A DNA stretch of 64,000 nucleotides from Paramacrobiotus metropolitanus. Its lineage: Eukaryota; Tardigrada; Eutardigrada; Parachela; Macrobiotidae. The notes under the pieces were generated by a model. The model worked only from the letters and a program-made list of their open reading frames with translations, had not been told where the DNA came from and searched no databases. The position numbers were made by a program, and so were the translations under genes. Below are positions 35,001 to 50,000 of the stretch, piece by piece. Position 1 is the first letter of the stretch; every line of letters begins with the position of its first letter. The DNA is taken from NCBI RefSeq assembly GCF_019649055.1, contig NW_026570443.1, positions 1-64,000 on the forward strand, given 5' to 3'.

Positions 35001-38000
35001 GGATGGACAAATTCAAAGACGAATACGGTGATCGAGATGAAGAAGTCTTAGGCTTACGTGAGGCCTATGCAAGGAAATTTGAACTCGGGAAAGAATCGCT
35101 TGACCAGTACTACCAGGCGATGATGCGCTTCAAGGCAAAAAGAATCATCACTGAGAAGCAAGCAGTCGGCTTCCTAATTGAAGGATGCAGAGGGGATAAC
35201 GAACTCTACAAGGCATTGCGTATACAGAAGTGCAAGACGCCAACGGATGTGAAGGACTTCTTCCGACATTGGGCAACGGGCGAAGAAAAATACAAGGCAC
35301 CAAAAGGTCAACGTAATCAGGAATACGTGACCATCCGCCAAGGCCAAGTTGAAAACGTGCCGCAACAGAGAATGGCAGCTGCGCCAGTCCAGCAGCCGGT
35401 TGAGTACCGCGTGGAGACTCCGGTCAGAGAGGTCACCGAAAAGGTGACCTTTATCGACAGTCAGACGGGACAACCGATAACATATGCGATGGTGGCGGCG
35501 ATACAGGCAGCAGCTCAAGTGAAACCAGTAGCCCAGAATGTGGCTCCCCAGAATGTAGCCCCACCCGCACCACAGAATATGGTCCCTATGAATGTCGTGT
35601 TACCACAACAAGGAGGGGGTAACGGAAACTTTGGCGGAAATGGATACGGAAATGGAAATTGGAATGGAGGTCAGGGGAACTTCCAGAATCAGGGACAAGG
35701 TCAAGGTCAAGGGAACTTCAGAGGGAATCAACAGCAAAACCAAGGGTCACGAACTGAGTTTAAGTTCCAGATGATTGACGGATGGGTGGCGAACAACGTT
35801 CAGATGTGCCAGTACTGTATGTACGGCAATCATCAGACACAGGGGTGCAAATTCGCTAACACACCACCAGAACAGAACCCGAACCTGTTTGCCTTTAACG
35901 AGTGGCAACGATTGCGCGGGCTTGGTGGTTGGCGCCAAGCGGTCGCAAATGGATATGACCTGATAACGCAATGGTATCAGGCGAAAGCAAACTTTCAGAA
36001 CCAGCAAGGCAACGGAAACTACGGAAATGGAAATGGCGGTGGCCAGAATGGCGGCTACGGCCGTGGTGGCTTCGGCCGCGGCGGCTTCAGAGGAAGGAAC
36101 AGAGGCTATGGCCGCGGAAATTTCAGAGGAGGCCAGAACAATGGAGGCGGCCAAGGCAACTACCAACATGGTGGTGGCCAGTATAACAATGGCAACGGAC
36201 AGAATCTTAACCCGGCAAACGATAACGGACAACAACAAGGAAATGTGCAAGGAAACGTGCAAGGCGTACAACAAGGTGGGGCGCCGGTTCAGGGAAACGG
36301 GCAAGATCAGTAGGCACCGGTGAGCTTACTGATCGACCCGACCCTAAACCACCGGATAAAAGGGAAAGGTCACCACTGCAGAATAGTACTGCAGTGAATG
36401 TGACCACTGCAACGGCTATATGGATGCCGTCAGCGAAAAAGCAAAGTGGACCGGCTATATGGATGCCGCAACCACAAGAAACGGCTAGATGGATGCCGCC
36501 ACAGCAAAGAGAAACGGCTATATGGATGCCGTCATCGCAAAGAGGAAATGGAACGGTTATAGGTATACCGTCACAAAGTGAAAGGTCACCGCAGAATGGC
36601 ACTGCGAGTGGAAACATCCAAGTGGATAAAAGGTCACCGCAGAATGGTACTGCGAGTGGAAATTGTCGTGACGGTAACGCGACACTGCAAAAAGTGCAGC
36701 AAAATCAAAGGTCACCGTACTGCAGCGAAGAAGTGTTAGCGCTACGACGCGCACAACGAAATGCAAAGATTCAACAGGCGCTCCTGAATCAGAAGAAACC
36801 GCAGAACGACACTGCGCAAGAGGAAAATGAACAGCACGCAAAATCCCGAAAAATTTTGGCAGAAAACGACAAGGCGAATGAGCCAAGGTGCGATTGTTAC
36901 GGGGAACCAAAGCCAAAGTTTTGGAATTGTTCAGAAGACGAAGAAGAGAAGCGAATAAGGCAAGAATGGATTAAGCAGAATATCACCGTCATTAGTAAAG
37001 ATGAAAGGTCACCTTCTGTTGGAAAAGTCCAAGTTAAAGGTCAAGGAGCGAGTGCGAATGCAAAAGGTCGCGGCGACAGCGTCGTGTTAAAAGGTCAAGA
37101 AACAGACTTGACACTGCGAACAGCGCAGCAAAAGAATGGCGAATTGGCACAACAGAACTCCGATGACTCACTTGTAGATGCAATAACGCTGCAACGGAAG
37201 GAAATCTGGCAAAAAGTGGCCTACAGACCGAATGGCAATCACGGGATGTGGATACCTGTGACACCGAAAGCAAAGCAGAAAGCAAGAATGTCACAAGAGG
37301 ACTACTGGGACATGCAACAGTTGCGAACGCAATGTGAAAGAAAGCGACTGGAAGAGTTGGTTACCGGGAAACCAGCGCAAGGGTCATCGAACCCAGTCCC
37401 AGTATTCAATCCAGAGGAATATAAGAAGACATTCGCTGACTGGAATCATTCACGTAATGCTCCACCACAGGATAAACCGCCAAATTATGGAGAAAAAGTC
37501 CCCATACAAAAGCTGACAGGCGGCGGATTTGTCATGAAGCGCAACGAAAGGTCACAGGACTTAGCGCAAAATGAACAGAAAGAATGGTCAAACGAGATGG
37601 CGCAAATGCAACAGAGTGGCGCAGTTGAAAGGTCACGGGACTTATCGGAGGCACTGCAAAAGGATGCCAATGACAAGTCACCAGCCCGAACAGACGGAAT
37701 GTCTTCACAAATTGATCAAACGAAAACGAATAATGAAGTGTCCGCGAAGGTGATCGAATGGATGACCGAAAAGGGATATGACATGGTTACATACGAAAGG
37801 TCACCAGATGAGACGAAAGATAGTGAAGAAGACGAATTGAAGCGAGCGGACCAAATAACAAGTGAAGTCATTGAGAAGCTGAGAGATAAACGAAATGAAA
37901 ATCGCAAAGAGGAACTGATCCATCAGACGATAAATGAAGTGACTAAAGGTCACATGGATAGCACAAAAGCAAATGAGCAAGTGCAGAATGTGGAAAAGGT

Positions 38001-41000
38001 CATCGGTGATAAAAAGGCTACAGAGAAGCGAACAAACAAAGAAAAACCGCGAAAATATTACGATGTTCGGACTAACGTTCCACATAGGATTGATAAGCTG
38101 AGCGAGATACTGAAAGGTCATAGCACTCCAGCAAAAGGACAAGTGCCTTCCGATATGGATCCGGGACCAGTATCGCTTATCCCTGTGAAATGTAAGATTC
38201 TCACCTTGAAGATTCAAAATGGAAAGTTACCCAAAAGAATTGAAGCGTACACACACGAAGTGAAAGTGGGAGACATAAAGGTCAACGCAATGTTGGACAC
38301 CGGCGCTGAGACGTCGCTAATCAGCAAACCGTTTTGCGAGAAGAATGGACTTCATATGCTCCCATTGCCACCCGACAGATTAGTGAAGATTAACGGAATT
38401 AGCGGAACGTCAGGATTCCTGGTGACGCACTACTGCATAGCACCAGTGACCTTAAGGAAAAAGACTAGCGAACATTCATTCTACGTCCGACCGAAGTGCG
38501 ACGACGTACAAGTGTTACTGGGATTTGACTTCTTGGAAAAGAAATTCGTACTGATGGACAATGAAGGTGAAGAAGAAAAAGAAGATGACCCAAAACCAGT
38601 TGCCAAAGTACAAGTCGGAAAGGTCACCGAACTCGCAAAACAGGAAAATGCTCAAACTGCTAATAAAACGCTAATCCCAGTACCAGAGGCACCGGGAAAC
38701 GAAAAGAAAAAGGTGACGCGAAAAGAATTGTCACCATTTGAGCAGTTGCGAACGATTCAGCAGGAGATCGAAAACACGTTAAACCGGACAATGCTGACAC
38801 AAAAGGGAAGAGAAAAGGTCATCCCAGTACCAGAGGCACCGGGAATGACGAGAGTGCAACAGAATGAGATTAGTCAACGGATAATCCCGGTACCAGAGGC
38901 ACCGGAGAAGAAAAGTGAAAGTGGAAAGGTCAGAGAAGTTAACGAAAAGAAAAAGGAACCGCTTGCGCCAGATACCGATGAGGCGATCATATTTCTCCCG
39001 GACGGGAGAAGTATGATCGCAGATGACCGTAAGCAAGGAGACACAGAAAAAGAAGGTGTTGAAAAAGCTATCCCAGTACCAGAGGCACTGGAAATAAAGA
39101 CGGCTAAAGTGGGGAAGGATAAAAAGAGTGAAAGGTTACGGGTTTTGAAGCGAATAACTGAAGAGGAACAAATGTTTACAAGTGAAATCCGCGACAGGGC
39201 ACTCGAACAGTTGAAAGGTCACCGAAAAAACAAAGAACCAGAGGTCATCGTAATACCCTCTGAGGATAAAAGCGTGACTCCAATCGAATGTGAGGAAGAT
39301 ACCACAGTACACGAAAAGGTTAAATCTCAAGCGTGTCAAAGGACATTAACTCCAGAAGAACGAGCCGGGAGTTGTCACCACGGTTACTTTGAGGATCCGT
39401 GCAGAGTGCAACCACAATGGGAATGCACGGAATGTTGTGAAAATGCCTCCCAAGATGACCTTTCAGAATGGCCAAGATGTAATGCCGCATTAGCAGACCT
39501 TAAAGGTCATGCCCAAAAGGAAGTGAAAAGCATCATGCGGACAAACGAAATGTGGAAACCAAACATCGAACGATATCATTGGAATAGATATCGAACGTGG
39601 TTGTCATGCGTGGAAAGTTTTATAATTGGAAGAGGCAGATGGCTAAACCATTGGGTGCAACGTGTGGAGAAAGGAATCCAAGATCCTCTCGATCCGGTAG
39701 CAACAGAAAGGAGATTTGAACGAGAGATAGAAGAGATGACCGAAGAAGGAGAAATGTGGGAAGAAGCGAGAGTTGACCTTTTCTGGGACTTCCGTGTGAA
39801 CCACATGTATAAAGGCAAAGGGAGAACGATCATCTTCCCGGCAGGACTTGGTACCCCTGTCTACGAATCACTCGAAGTATATTACAACGCGTTAAAAGAG
39901 GGGAACGAAAACATATTCCAAAAATACTGGAATAAATTCGAAGAAGAGATCCCCAGATTCGACGTAAAAGAGATGCGAGAACTACAGGTAACCCGGAAAA
40001 GAAGGCTACCGGGATTAATGCAAAAGAAAAAGGTGACCTTTGCACCAGATCCAGACGGAGTGGATTACCCAGAACGAGGTGGCGACACGTGGTGCATGTA
40101 TGAAACGATTCCAAATGACGAATGGGTTACCGAAGAACTGATGGCAAACTGCATCTTTGTTGGTCCTAAACGACCTAAAGGTTACGAAACAGTCCAACAG
40201 GATGAAGTTGAAAAAGGGACCGTAAAAGAAGCGGAAAAAGAGGAACCAGTTGAACAGATAGTTGAAGGAGGATCGAATGAAACGGAAGAAAGTTCAAAGT
40301 CGGCATTCGACATTGCACAGATGTTAACGGACAGAGGTGAAATGTGGAAAAGGTTCAAAGAGGAAGTTGAAAGGATATCGAACGAACAACAAAATCCAGT
40401 AACTGAGGCAAAAAACGGGGAAAGGTCACTCGCCAACGGTGAGGAATGTCCGCCGGTCGAGTTGTCCGAAAAGCCACTGTCGAGTATAGAAGAAATAAAC
40501 GAATTGGAAAAGTTAAAATCGAACGAAGAAAGGCCAAACTCCGATCAGTCAGAAAGGTCACCAACGAGAATTCGAGTAGCGAGGAGTCACCCGAGAGTCG
40601 CTGCACGAAATGGGCGAAAGGCAAAAGAAGGGGACAAACCCCTGCTCAAAAATTCGAAAGTGAAAAAACTTAGCGATTCACGGGAAAACGAAAGTGACCT
40701 TTCATCAGAAGATGAAGGAGTTGATGAGCGTCCACTCGAAAAGGCTGACAAAGGTCAAGCCACTGCACAAGAATATGAGAGCAGTAACTCCGACTCCGAG
40801 TGGACGAGTTCAAGTGATAATTCAACGACTTCGGAAGATTCAGGTGTAAGTGACCTTTCGGAGCAAGAGGATTTAATGGACTTGGATGAGGATGACGAAG
40901 TAGATGAAGAAAAAGAAAAGGATATTAAAGTCAGAAGATTGAAAGTGGAAAAGGCTAGGATGTCGAAAGACGTGATCAAAGTCTACAGTGACCAAAGAAT

Positions 41001-44000
41001 CAAATTGAAACCGTCCAATTGCACACGCGTAAAGGTCAAGATGGGAAAATACGCACCTGCCCAAAACAAGTTGATGTTTACACCGGTCCCACAAGTGGAA
41101 ACGGAAGTGCAACCATTGGCAGGAGTAACGGACCACAGAGGAAAGTACTTCGAAATCGTCATTGCGAATCACAGCAGCAAATACCGGATTGTGAAGAAAA
41201 ATCAGCTTCTTGGCTACGTTGAGCCGTATGAACATATGGAAAATGTAAAGGTCAACGCAGGGACAGTAAAGAACGTACTCGAAGACCCTGAGGTGGATGA
41301 TACAACGAAAGCTGAATTGAAAAAGATAATCGAAAACCTGAAATTGGGACCTGACCTTACCCAGGAACAGAAAAACGAGGTGTATAACGCGTTTTGGGAA
41401 TTCTGGAAAGTCTTACCGACATCCAAGAAACCGTATGGAGATGTGAAAGGGGTCACTCACGTAATCGATACGGGAGACGCGAAACCAGTTAAATGTAACC
41501 CGGCCAGAACGAGTTGGACAGGCCGTGAGTTTATAACGAAGCATATCGAAGAAATGTTGGCACAAGATGTAATTGAGCCGTCAGACGCCGAGTGGAGTTT
41601 CCCAGTCGTGCTGGCAGTAAAGAAAAACGGTGATGGAACAATGGGAACAAGATTTTGTGTCAATTACATCATGCTTAACAAGCTAACGAGAAAGAATAAC
41701 TACCCGTTACCGAACCCAGATGAACTGCTTGACGCGTGTGCAGGCAACAAATATTACGGAAAAATGGATTTACAAAGTGGATTCTGGCAGATCCCAATGG
41801 ACCCAGCGTCAATCAATAAGACGACCTTTGTAACACAAGATGGAATGTACCGGTTTAAAAGAATGCCATTTGGAGTTTGAAACGGACCAGCAACATTTCA
41901 ATTGTGTATGGATAAAGTTCTCTCGAAAGCGAAAAGAAAGGGTTGCGTTTTCGGGTACATTGACGACGTAATCTTCGCCGGAAAGACTTGGGCGATCTTC
42001 ATGCAGAATCTGCGAAATGTCTTAATGAGTCTGGTTGAAGCGGGATTCACGATTAAACCAACCAAGTGTGAATTTGGAATGAGACAAATGGGATTTCTGG
42101 GTCATATACTCAGCGAGGACGGAATTCGTATGGACCCGGAAAAGGTCACCGCGGTCTCCGAATTCAAACGGCCTCAGACTGAAAGACAATTAAGGTCATT
42201 CCTTGGACTGGCGAACTATTATCGTAAATTCATAATGGGATACGCACAGAAGACTTCCCACTTATATGAACTGCTGAGACAAGATAAGCACGTGAAAAAG
42301 GACTGGACGGCAGTACATGAAGAAGAGTTCAATAGTTTGAAGAAGTTGTTGTGTGAAGGTCCAGTACTGGCAAAGTTTGAACCCGCGAAACCGACCGTCA
42401 TTGAATGCGACGCGAGCAAAGAAGGAATCGGAGCCGTACTGTCACAAGATGGACATCCGATCGCGTACGCCAGTCGTGTCTTACATGGAGCGGAGAAAAA
42501 TTACGGTGTAACGGAATGGGAATGTCTGGCAGTTGTGTTCGCTGTCAGGAAATTCAAGCCGTACATTGATTACGCAGAGTTCACCGTAAGGACGGATCAT
42601 CAGGCGCTGACCAATCTGCTAAGGTCAGAGACGAACAAAGTTGGAATGAACCCGCGTTTGACAAGATGGGCAATGGCACTACAAGGTCACCAGTTTAAAA
42701 TTGAATATAAACCGGGGAAATATTGCGACAACGCGGACGCGTTATCAAGAGCGCCAATCGAAGGCTCGACGTGTCAAGAAGAGGAATTCGATGAGATTCC
42801 AAACTTCGAGGATTACAAGAAGGAGTTTGATACGAAGGAACCGGCAATTGAAGTTGGACAGCTGTTCCTGCAGATGGTGGAACAGAGGGAGAAACGATTA
42901 AAGGTCACTTCAGCTACGGCGAATGAGTCGGCTGAAATAGAAGCTAATGTGAATCGTGTAAAAAGTTGGTTGCCCACCGTTAGTGACTTAAAGGTCACCG
43001 GACTTGAAGTAGAGGCCGAAGTTCATAATGGAAAGGTCACTGGACTTGATAAAGCAGCGGAGAAAGGAGATGACCTTTGGGAAACGGACAAAGTTACACA
43101 AGCGTTGAACGAGTGTCCAATTAAGTTGCTGAGATTCCCAAAACAGACGAAAAAGAGGTACAAACCGCTACCGCGATGCAAGGTCATCAGAGATTGGAAC
43201 GAACTCAGTACAGCAACAGTGCGCATCGTTAACCTGCAAGGTGACGAAGAAGAGGAGGATGACTCCAATCTACAATTGCGAAACAAACAATTGAAGGATC
43301 CTCATCTGGCAATGATTATAGATGAATTGGAACATCTACCAGACGCGGAAACAAGATCGAAATTCGAAGTGCATTACCAGTTGTGGAACGGCATATTGTA
43401 CCGAGTAAAAGATAAAAATGGAAAACTTGAAAGGTCATATGTCGTACCGTTGTCAATGCGAAGAGCGATAATCCACGCATTGCATGATGAGAAAGCAGCA
43501 GGCCATTTGGGATTTGAAAAGACATTATCAGCGATCAGACTCCGATATTATTGGGATCGAATGAGTACTGACGTAAAGAATTACATACTCGCTTGTCAAG
43601 GATGTCAATTTCGCAAAACACCGAGGAAATGCCCACCCGGTAAATTGCAAGAGATTAAAGTGGGACACCCGTTCTTCCGAGTGTACGCTGATCTGAAAGG
43701 ACCATTGCTACCAACGAAGAAACGCGGATATAAATACATAGCAGTGTTCATCGATCAGCTGACGAAATATGTGATAGCGGTACCAATGAAGACGGCAACT
43801 GCCAAAGAATTCGCTAAAGTGTTCGTGAAGCACGTGATATTAGTACACGGAGCACCGCACATCCTACATACGGACCGCGGACGACACTTTACAGCTGAAG
43901 TACTGACAAAGGTCACCAATGTGTTTAAGATTAAACACACATTTGGAACGGCATATCATCCGGAAGGTCAAGGCCAAGTTGAAAGACAGATGCAGACGAT

Positions 44001-47000
44001 TGCGGATGGCCTGGCGCAGTACCTGAAAGCGGGAAACGAAAGAAAGTTTAACAAGTACCTCCCATATGTTATTTCGGCGATGAACAGAGTCGTACACGCC
44101 ACAACCGGATATTCGGCATATTATATGCTACACGGCAGAGAAATGACAATGCCGGAAGACGTGGTCACAAAAACGAATATCCCAGACGACTATGGGACTC
44201 CCGATGAATGGGTAGAGACCATGAAAAAGAACTTGACCTTTGCAGAAGAAGTGGCGAGATGTAACATTAAAGATGCTTATGAGAAAAATGCGGAAATTTA
44301 CAATAAGAAGAAATCAGAACCGAACTTCAAAGTGGGAGATTTCGTATTGATACGATTACCAAAAGACACGAAACAAGGGAAGAAAGAAAACCAATCGGAC
44401 TTTAAGTCCAAATACGACAAAGTGTGGAAGATTCTCAGTTTCCCGCGACCAAACGAAGCCGAAGTCATTGAGCAGAACCCGAAGAAGGAAGCAGACTTGA
44501 AGGTGGTTTCGATCGACCGGTTGAAACCATGGCACCCTCCATTACCAGATGAGGAAAAGGCAACAGAGCGTACTCAAAAAGATTCGGAAAAACCTTTTTT
44601 CGAACCACCTCTGCTACCCGAAACGGATAAAGCTAACGGAAAAGAAGACGAATCAGAGCGGAGTCCGAAAAATGACTCAGTCACACAACAGAAGCCATTT
44701 TTCGAACCACCTCTGCTACCCGAAATGGGAGAAGGTCAAACGAATGGGTTAAACGGAGATAAACCGAAACAGAAGCGAGGAAGGAAAAGGAAAGAGGACA
44801 AAGACTTTGAAACTGCAGTCACAATTAAGTTGAACGCAGAAGCTGGTAATTTGGCAAAAAGGTCACTGGAAAAAGATACCGAAACGAGCTCCAAAGTACC
44901 AGAGCGTTCCTCCAAAAAGGACTTGCAACAATCCTTTTTCGAACCACGCACTGCTACCGCAGATAAAGATGACCTTTTGAAACAGCGAACGGACGCTGAG
45001 ATATCAGAGCGTGACCCAAATTTTTTCGAACCACGCACTGCTACCGGCGATGAGAATGACCTCATACAAAAGAGAAAAGAGGAAATAGAGGCGGTCAAAT
45101 CAAAAGCTGAACAATTGGGCCGTGATATAGCGAAAGCAATTAACGAGCGGAAGGTTAAACAGAAGAAGAAGAAACCAACTCCTACGGACTTATTGACCCA
45201 GAAAGGCGAACCTGAGGACGCAGCCGAGAAAGAACTCCTTGATCGGATAACTAAAGGACGAGAGAACAAATAACCACATAGACATAAATAAGGGGTCACA
45301 CTTAATTAAAAATAGGAGTTGGGAAGGCAAAAAGAAAGGTCACCACTGTGCAAAAAGCTAACCTTTATTGTTTCGTTTTATAGAAGGTAAGCACAGTTAA
45401 TGGACAGATTGGAACGACAAAACTCGGATAATTCAGACTCTGAATGTATCGGAAACCCACTAAAAGCATCAACACCTATAAGAATGGAAGGTGAATACGG
45501 TTATGACACCTCATATGGTGAAGGATCAACGTCGTCAGTGGGAACGGCTCAGAATGAACCTGGAACAAGTCAAGGAGGTTACTATGGCGGCCAGGGATAT
45601 TACGTGTATCACGATCCAGGACAGCAGACGAGTTATCAGGACACGGTTAACTGGGTGCACCACGGCTCACCTGCCGGAACCCAGTATTCGGGACAAGCAA
45701 CGGTCGCCCCTTATCAACCGTATCCAGGATCGTATACCCCACCGATGGGACCACCACAAGTAATGATGGGACCGGCAAGAATGTTGATGCCGCCACCGCA
45801 ACAGACCACACCGAGTCGATTTATGGGACATGGTGGATTCAGCGGAACTCCACCACGATCACAAAGGTCATCTCCGATATTACCGCCTTTTCCGGAGACG
45901 GGAGGCTTGTCACTGTCGGATATCGGAGCGCCTCGTATGAGAACACCGCAGCAACTTGGAGCGCAGCGCCCTCATCGTAATTCGCCACACAGAGGAGGAA
46001 GGCGACCGAGAGGCATTCTACCGTCACTGGGTCCAAACTTGGACGAGACTGGACCAGATGGTTTACGGCTTACGCCTCCAGGTGAACCTTCAATACACGC
46101 ATACGCACCGAAGCTTCCTTTGGATTTGAGAGAAGACGACGCAAGCTTAAATATGATTCCGAATAAGGAGGACAAACTGACGGAAAACGACTTGGAAGCT
46201 ATCCGAGAATTTAATCGGAAATGCCGCGAACTTTATAGAATTCACATGCGAGTTGAAGACGAACACGCATGGTACGGAAAGTTAATCAGCCTGGAAGCCG
46301 TTATTAAACCATGTCATATCGCCCTGAAGGAAAAGACAAAACTGATCGAAAAAGAGCGCAGTGAATACGCGATAAAAGTTGCGTCGATGTGGCAATACCA
46401 CCCGTCGCTAAATGGTAGGCCATGGCCTTCGATCGTCGAAAAGATCCTTAGGTATCTTAAAGTGTTCCCGGAAACAAGACAGATGCATCCTACCAGCGTC
46501 ACGGGACCATCTAAACCCAGAGCTGAAAAAGATGCCCCGGTTGATGAAATGACGGACGAGGACCTTTTGGCCACAAAGCAGAGGATTGATGCCGTATTAA
46601 CGGAACGAGCAGAAAGGTCACGGGCCAGCTCGGTTGCAGGATCAGGACGTGGACGTACTAGTTCGGTCACAGAACCATCCAGTGGCACCACGAAGAGTGG
46701 AAAAAGAGTGAGATCACCGACGACAAGCCCAAAAGAAACTGACAAGAAAGGGCAGCGAACAAAGAAGCCCACAGAAAGCAAAGCAACACCAGCTGAGCCG
46801 GCAAAGCCACAGGCCCCGATTCCAGTGGGTAGAAAGAGTGTACCACCCACGCCGAAAGGAACAGAAGGTCAGATTCGATTCCCGAAGTGTAGAAGTTTCA
46901 CCGGCCAAATACACTGGGGAAGACCATAAAGAACGAAAGGTCACTGCACGAATAGTCGATAAGAAAACGAACAAAGAGATCGACTCGTATAATCCCCTCG

Positions 47001-50000
47001 CGGATAGGTCAGTTAAGGATGCCATTGGGAAAGAGTCAAAAACGGTAGTCAATGAGGCGCTACAGTTTATTCCCCCAGAAGAACGTCATAACCCAAGAGT
47101 TATCGTTCAGATGATGAAACACGTGGTATCTAAAGTTGCAACCGAAGAAGATGCATGGATCCGTATCAAAGTGGGCACAGATGATGACCACTTGGCATAT
47201 ACATACACAACGGACGGCAAACTGTTGATCAAAGAGAGAACTCGCTCAAAACCAACGGCGGATCCAGATCCGAAGAAACGATCGTCAGATGATTATGAGT
47301 CGGTCCTGAGATACACAGAGGCGACAAGCAGAAAGGTCACCCTCAGACTTTTCGCTGACAATGGAGAAGCTACGGAAACCATAACTGCGGTGATAGTTGA
47401 CCCAATAACAGGAGACCCGGTCCCATATGCCCCATGGGATGTATCAGAAGAGAGCGCCCGAAATGCGAATCAGGCAGCTATTGACCAGCTATGGGATCTG
47501 ATACCTGAAAGCGACCGAAAAGATGCCGTGGTTCAAGCAAGCACACTCATCAGCATGATGCGGCATCGAGCGGAGATCGATGGAGCACATTTCCGACTCA
47601 CAAGACGAATGGAAGATGGAACGTACAAAACGGTATTTTACGACGCTAAGAAGAACCCTTTGTGGGAGGTCGCCTCACAGGGATCTCCGAAAGAGACAAG
47701 ACACTTGGAAATTCATCCCCCGGCACAAGAAGGCGGAGCCGGAGAGACGGAAGAGGCGCAGGGCACGTCGGCAAATGTAACTGAAACAGGAGGGGCCAGA
47801 CGTTCGCTACAAAGAGTACTTGAGATTGCCCAAGGAAGTCACGAGCACCTTCAGTGTGATGAACCAAACTGTGCCCATTGTAATCCACCTGGTGACGACG
47901 AACCAGAGTCGGAAGACGAGGACCCACCTGAGGAAGAAGGCTCAGACGAAGAAACGACCGACAAGCATAAAAAGCCCTTAAAAGTCAAGTCCTCAAAAGT
48001 CAAACCGAGAAAAGCGCCCAGATTGGAAGAGGCCATGAACCGTGACAAGGTTAAGAAAGGCGATTTTCTCAAGAAACGACGGGAGGAAGAAGATAAGAAG
48101 AAACGACAGGAGGAAGAAGATAAGAAGAAGAAGAGCGGTGACGAAAGCGATAGCACAAGCACCGGGAAGAAGAAAAGAGATGAACCAGCGTCTCACGATG
48201 TTGAGATATTGGACGAGTCAGTCGGCGAAGTTGAGGAAAGGTCATCGACACCTACGACTTCAAAGAAAGTTATTAATTCGGCTACGTCAGAACCGTTAAA
48301 GCCCAAAGGAAAGGTCATAGCGGTGAAACAAGTTGTCCCCATTGTCATTTCCGCATCCACGCCAAAGGAGCGCAAGGACAAACAGATTCGTGAAAAAGCG
48401 AAACGGGAGACGTCGCGTGAATCGGAGGCATCGGAAGTGAGCCTTCCAAGCACTTCGACGGTCAGTGCAAGGTCACATACAGATTCGAAAACGACACGAT
48501 CAAGGACCACTGAGCCAAGAAGCTTAGCGGAAGCTCTGGATAAAGGGAAAAAAGCAAAGAGCGAACCCGTTAAGACCAAAGGAAAGGGCAAGACAGTCAC
48601 GAAAATCGATGCATTAGCGACGGTTAATTACACTGAACCAGATGGAGAGAGTGAACTGGACTTCACCTCGGATGAAGAATTTGATGGTCCAGATGATGAT
48701 AATTTGAACACGGTCGATGAAATAATCAAAGCGTATAACGGAGCTGAGAAGAATTTCACACGAATAAGAACAGCATCGGTGACATCCAAATTTAAAGCAG
48801 GCCTGAAGACATATTTGAAGAAACAACATCGTAGCTTCACCAAACAAAAGTTCGACGTCGTATTGGAATTCGCGCGGAACGCAGGAAAACTTATACAGAA
48901 GCACCCGAGTTTTTCGTATGAGGCCAAGTTGTTCAGACCAGCCAGTTCGGATAAAGCGCTGACAACTCCGAATGAAGCGGTCCCAATGCGAGTAGAAAGG
49001 GCAATCGCGGGAATGACAAGCCCATTAGGGTCAACGAGTCACCGGATTAGCCAATACATCAACGCAGTTTGGAACGATGGGAACGGGATGATCAAGGAGA
49101 TCGACACGGCAACCGAACGTGTACTGCCAAAGTTGATTAAACAGAATGTCCTTGCCACAACAAACGCAAATAAAGGACATCCTATCCGATACACGAGAGT
49201 TGGTTTGATACCACCGGAAAGACAGATCCACTGTCATATGTCTGACAGTCAGGATACGGAAAAGGTCACAGCCCCATTGAGCGGAGACCCGTCAACTCCG
49301 ATATTGGATCAGATCGCACAGAAAACGGCCGAAGAAGATGCGGCGAGGTTGAAATCACAAGCCCCGAAAGTGCCGAGGAAAAAAGGACCAATGGACTCGG
49401 AATCGGGAAGTGATGACGATACTACAATAACGGCTCCTTCTGGACCTGCGACAGAAAAAGACGAACAGTCGAAAGGTCCGAAGACATCTGGAACTACCGC
49501 AGAAGTTCAACCGAAAGGTCATGAGGCTTCAGACAAACGGGAGAAAGAAAAGGTCATGCTCCCGATGGATAAGGCAGCGGCAGAAGCTGAAGCGGATTCG
49601 GCGCGACAGGTGTTTCACAAATCACTGTTCATACCATTAAAGGAGGTCTTTGAGAAGGAACGATCGAAGTCGGTTGGCGATCTAAAAGGTCAAGAGACTT
49701 TGCCGCAAGAGGAGAAGAAGACAGCCGAACCAAAATCAGCGGGGTCATCATCAGGATCATTGGCAAAGCTGAGGATCGACGAAACAGCGACAGCTGACCC
49801 AACGGATTCGACATCCTCCCAGAAAAGTAGCGATACACCGGCAAAGGAGGCTACAGATTACACGTTAGGGCCGGCATTGGACGTGAATAATCGTACATGG
49901 AACGAAGTCCAAAATACGCTCCAGATGGTCAGGGAAAAGAAATGCTTGGCAGACCTGAAGAGACAAGTGGCTGAAAACTCGAAGGGGAGGTCGTCACTTA

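Noticed and set aside
35640-36240. Prion-like or silk-like host gene
   Set aside because: The Gly/Asn/Arg repeats are the nucleocapsid tail of the Gag ORF of element 2, with a zinc knuckle in the same frame.
36412-36654. CRISPR-like array
   Set aside because: Repeats are short, unevenly spaced and in coding sequence of a eukaryotic retroelement; there are no spacers or cas genes.
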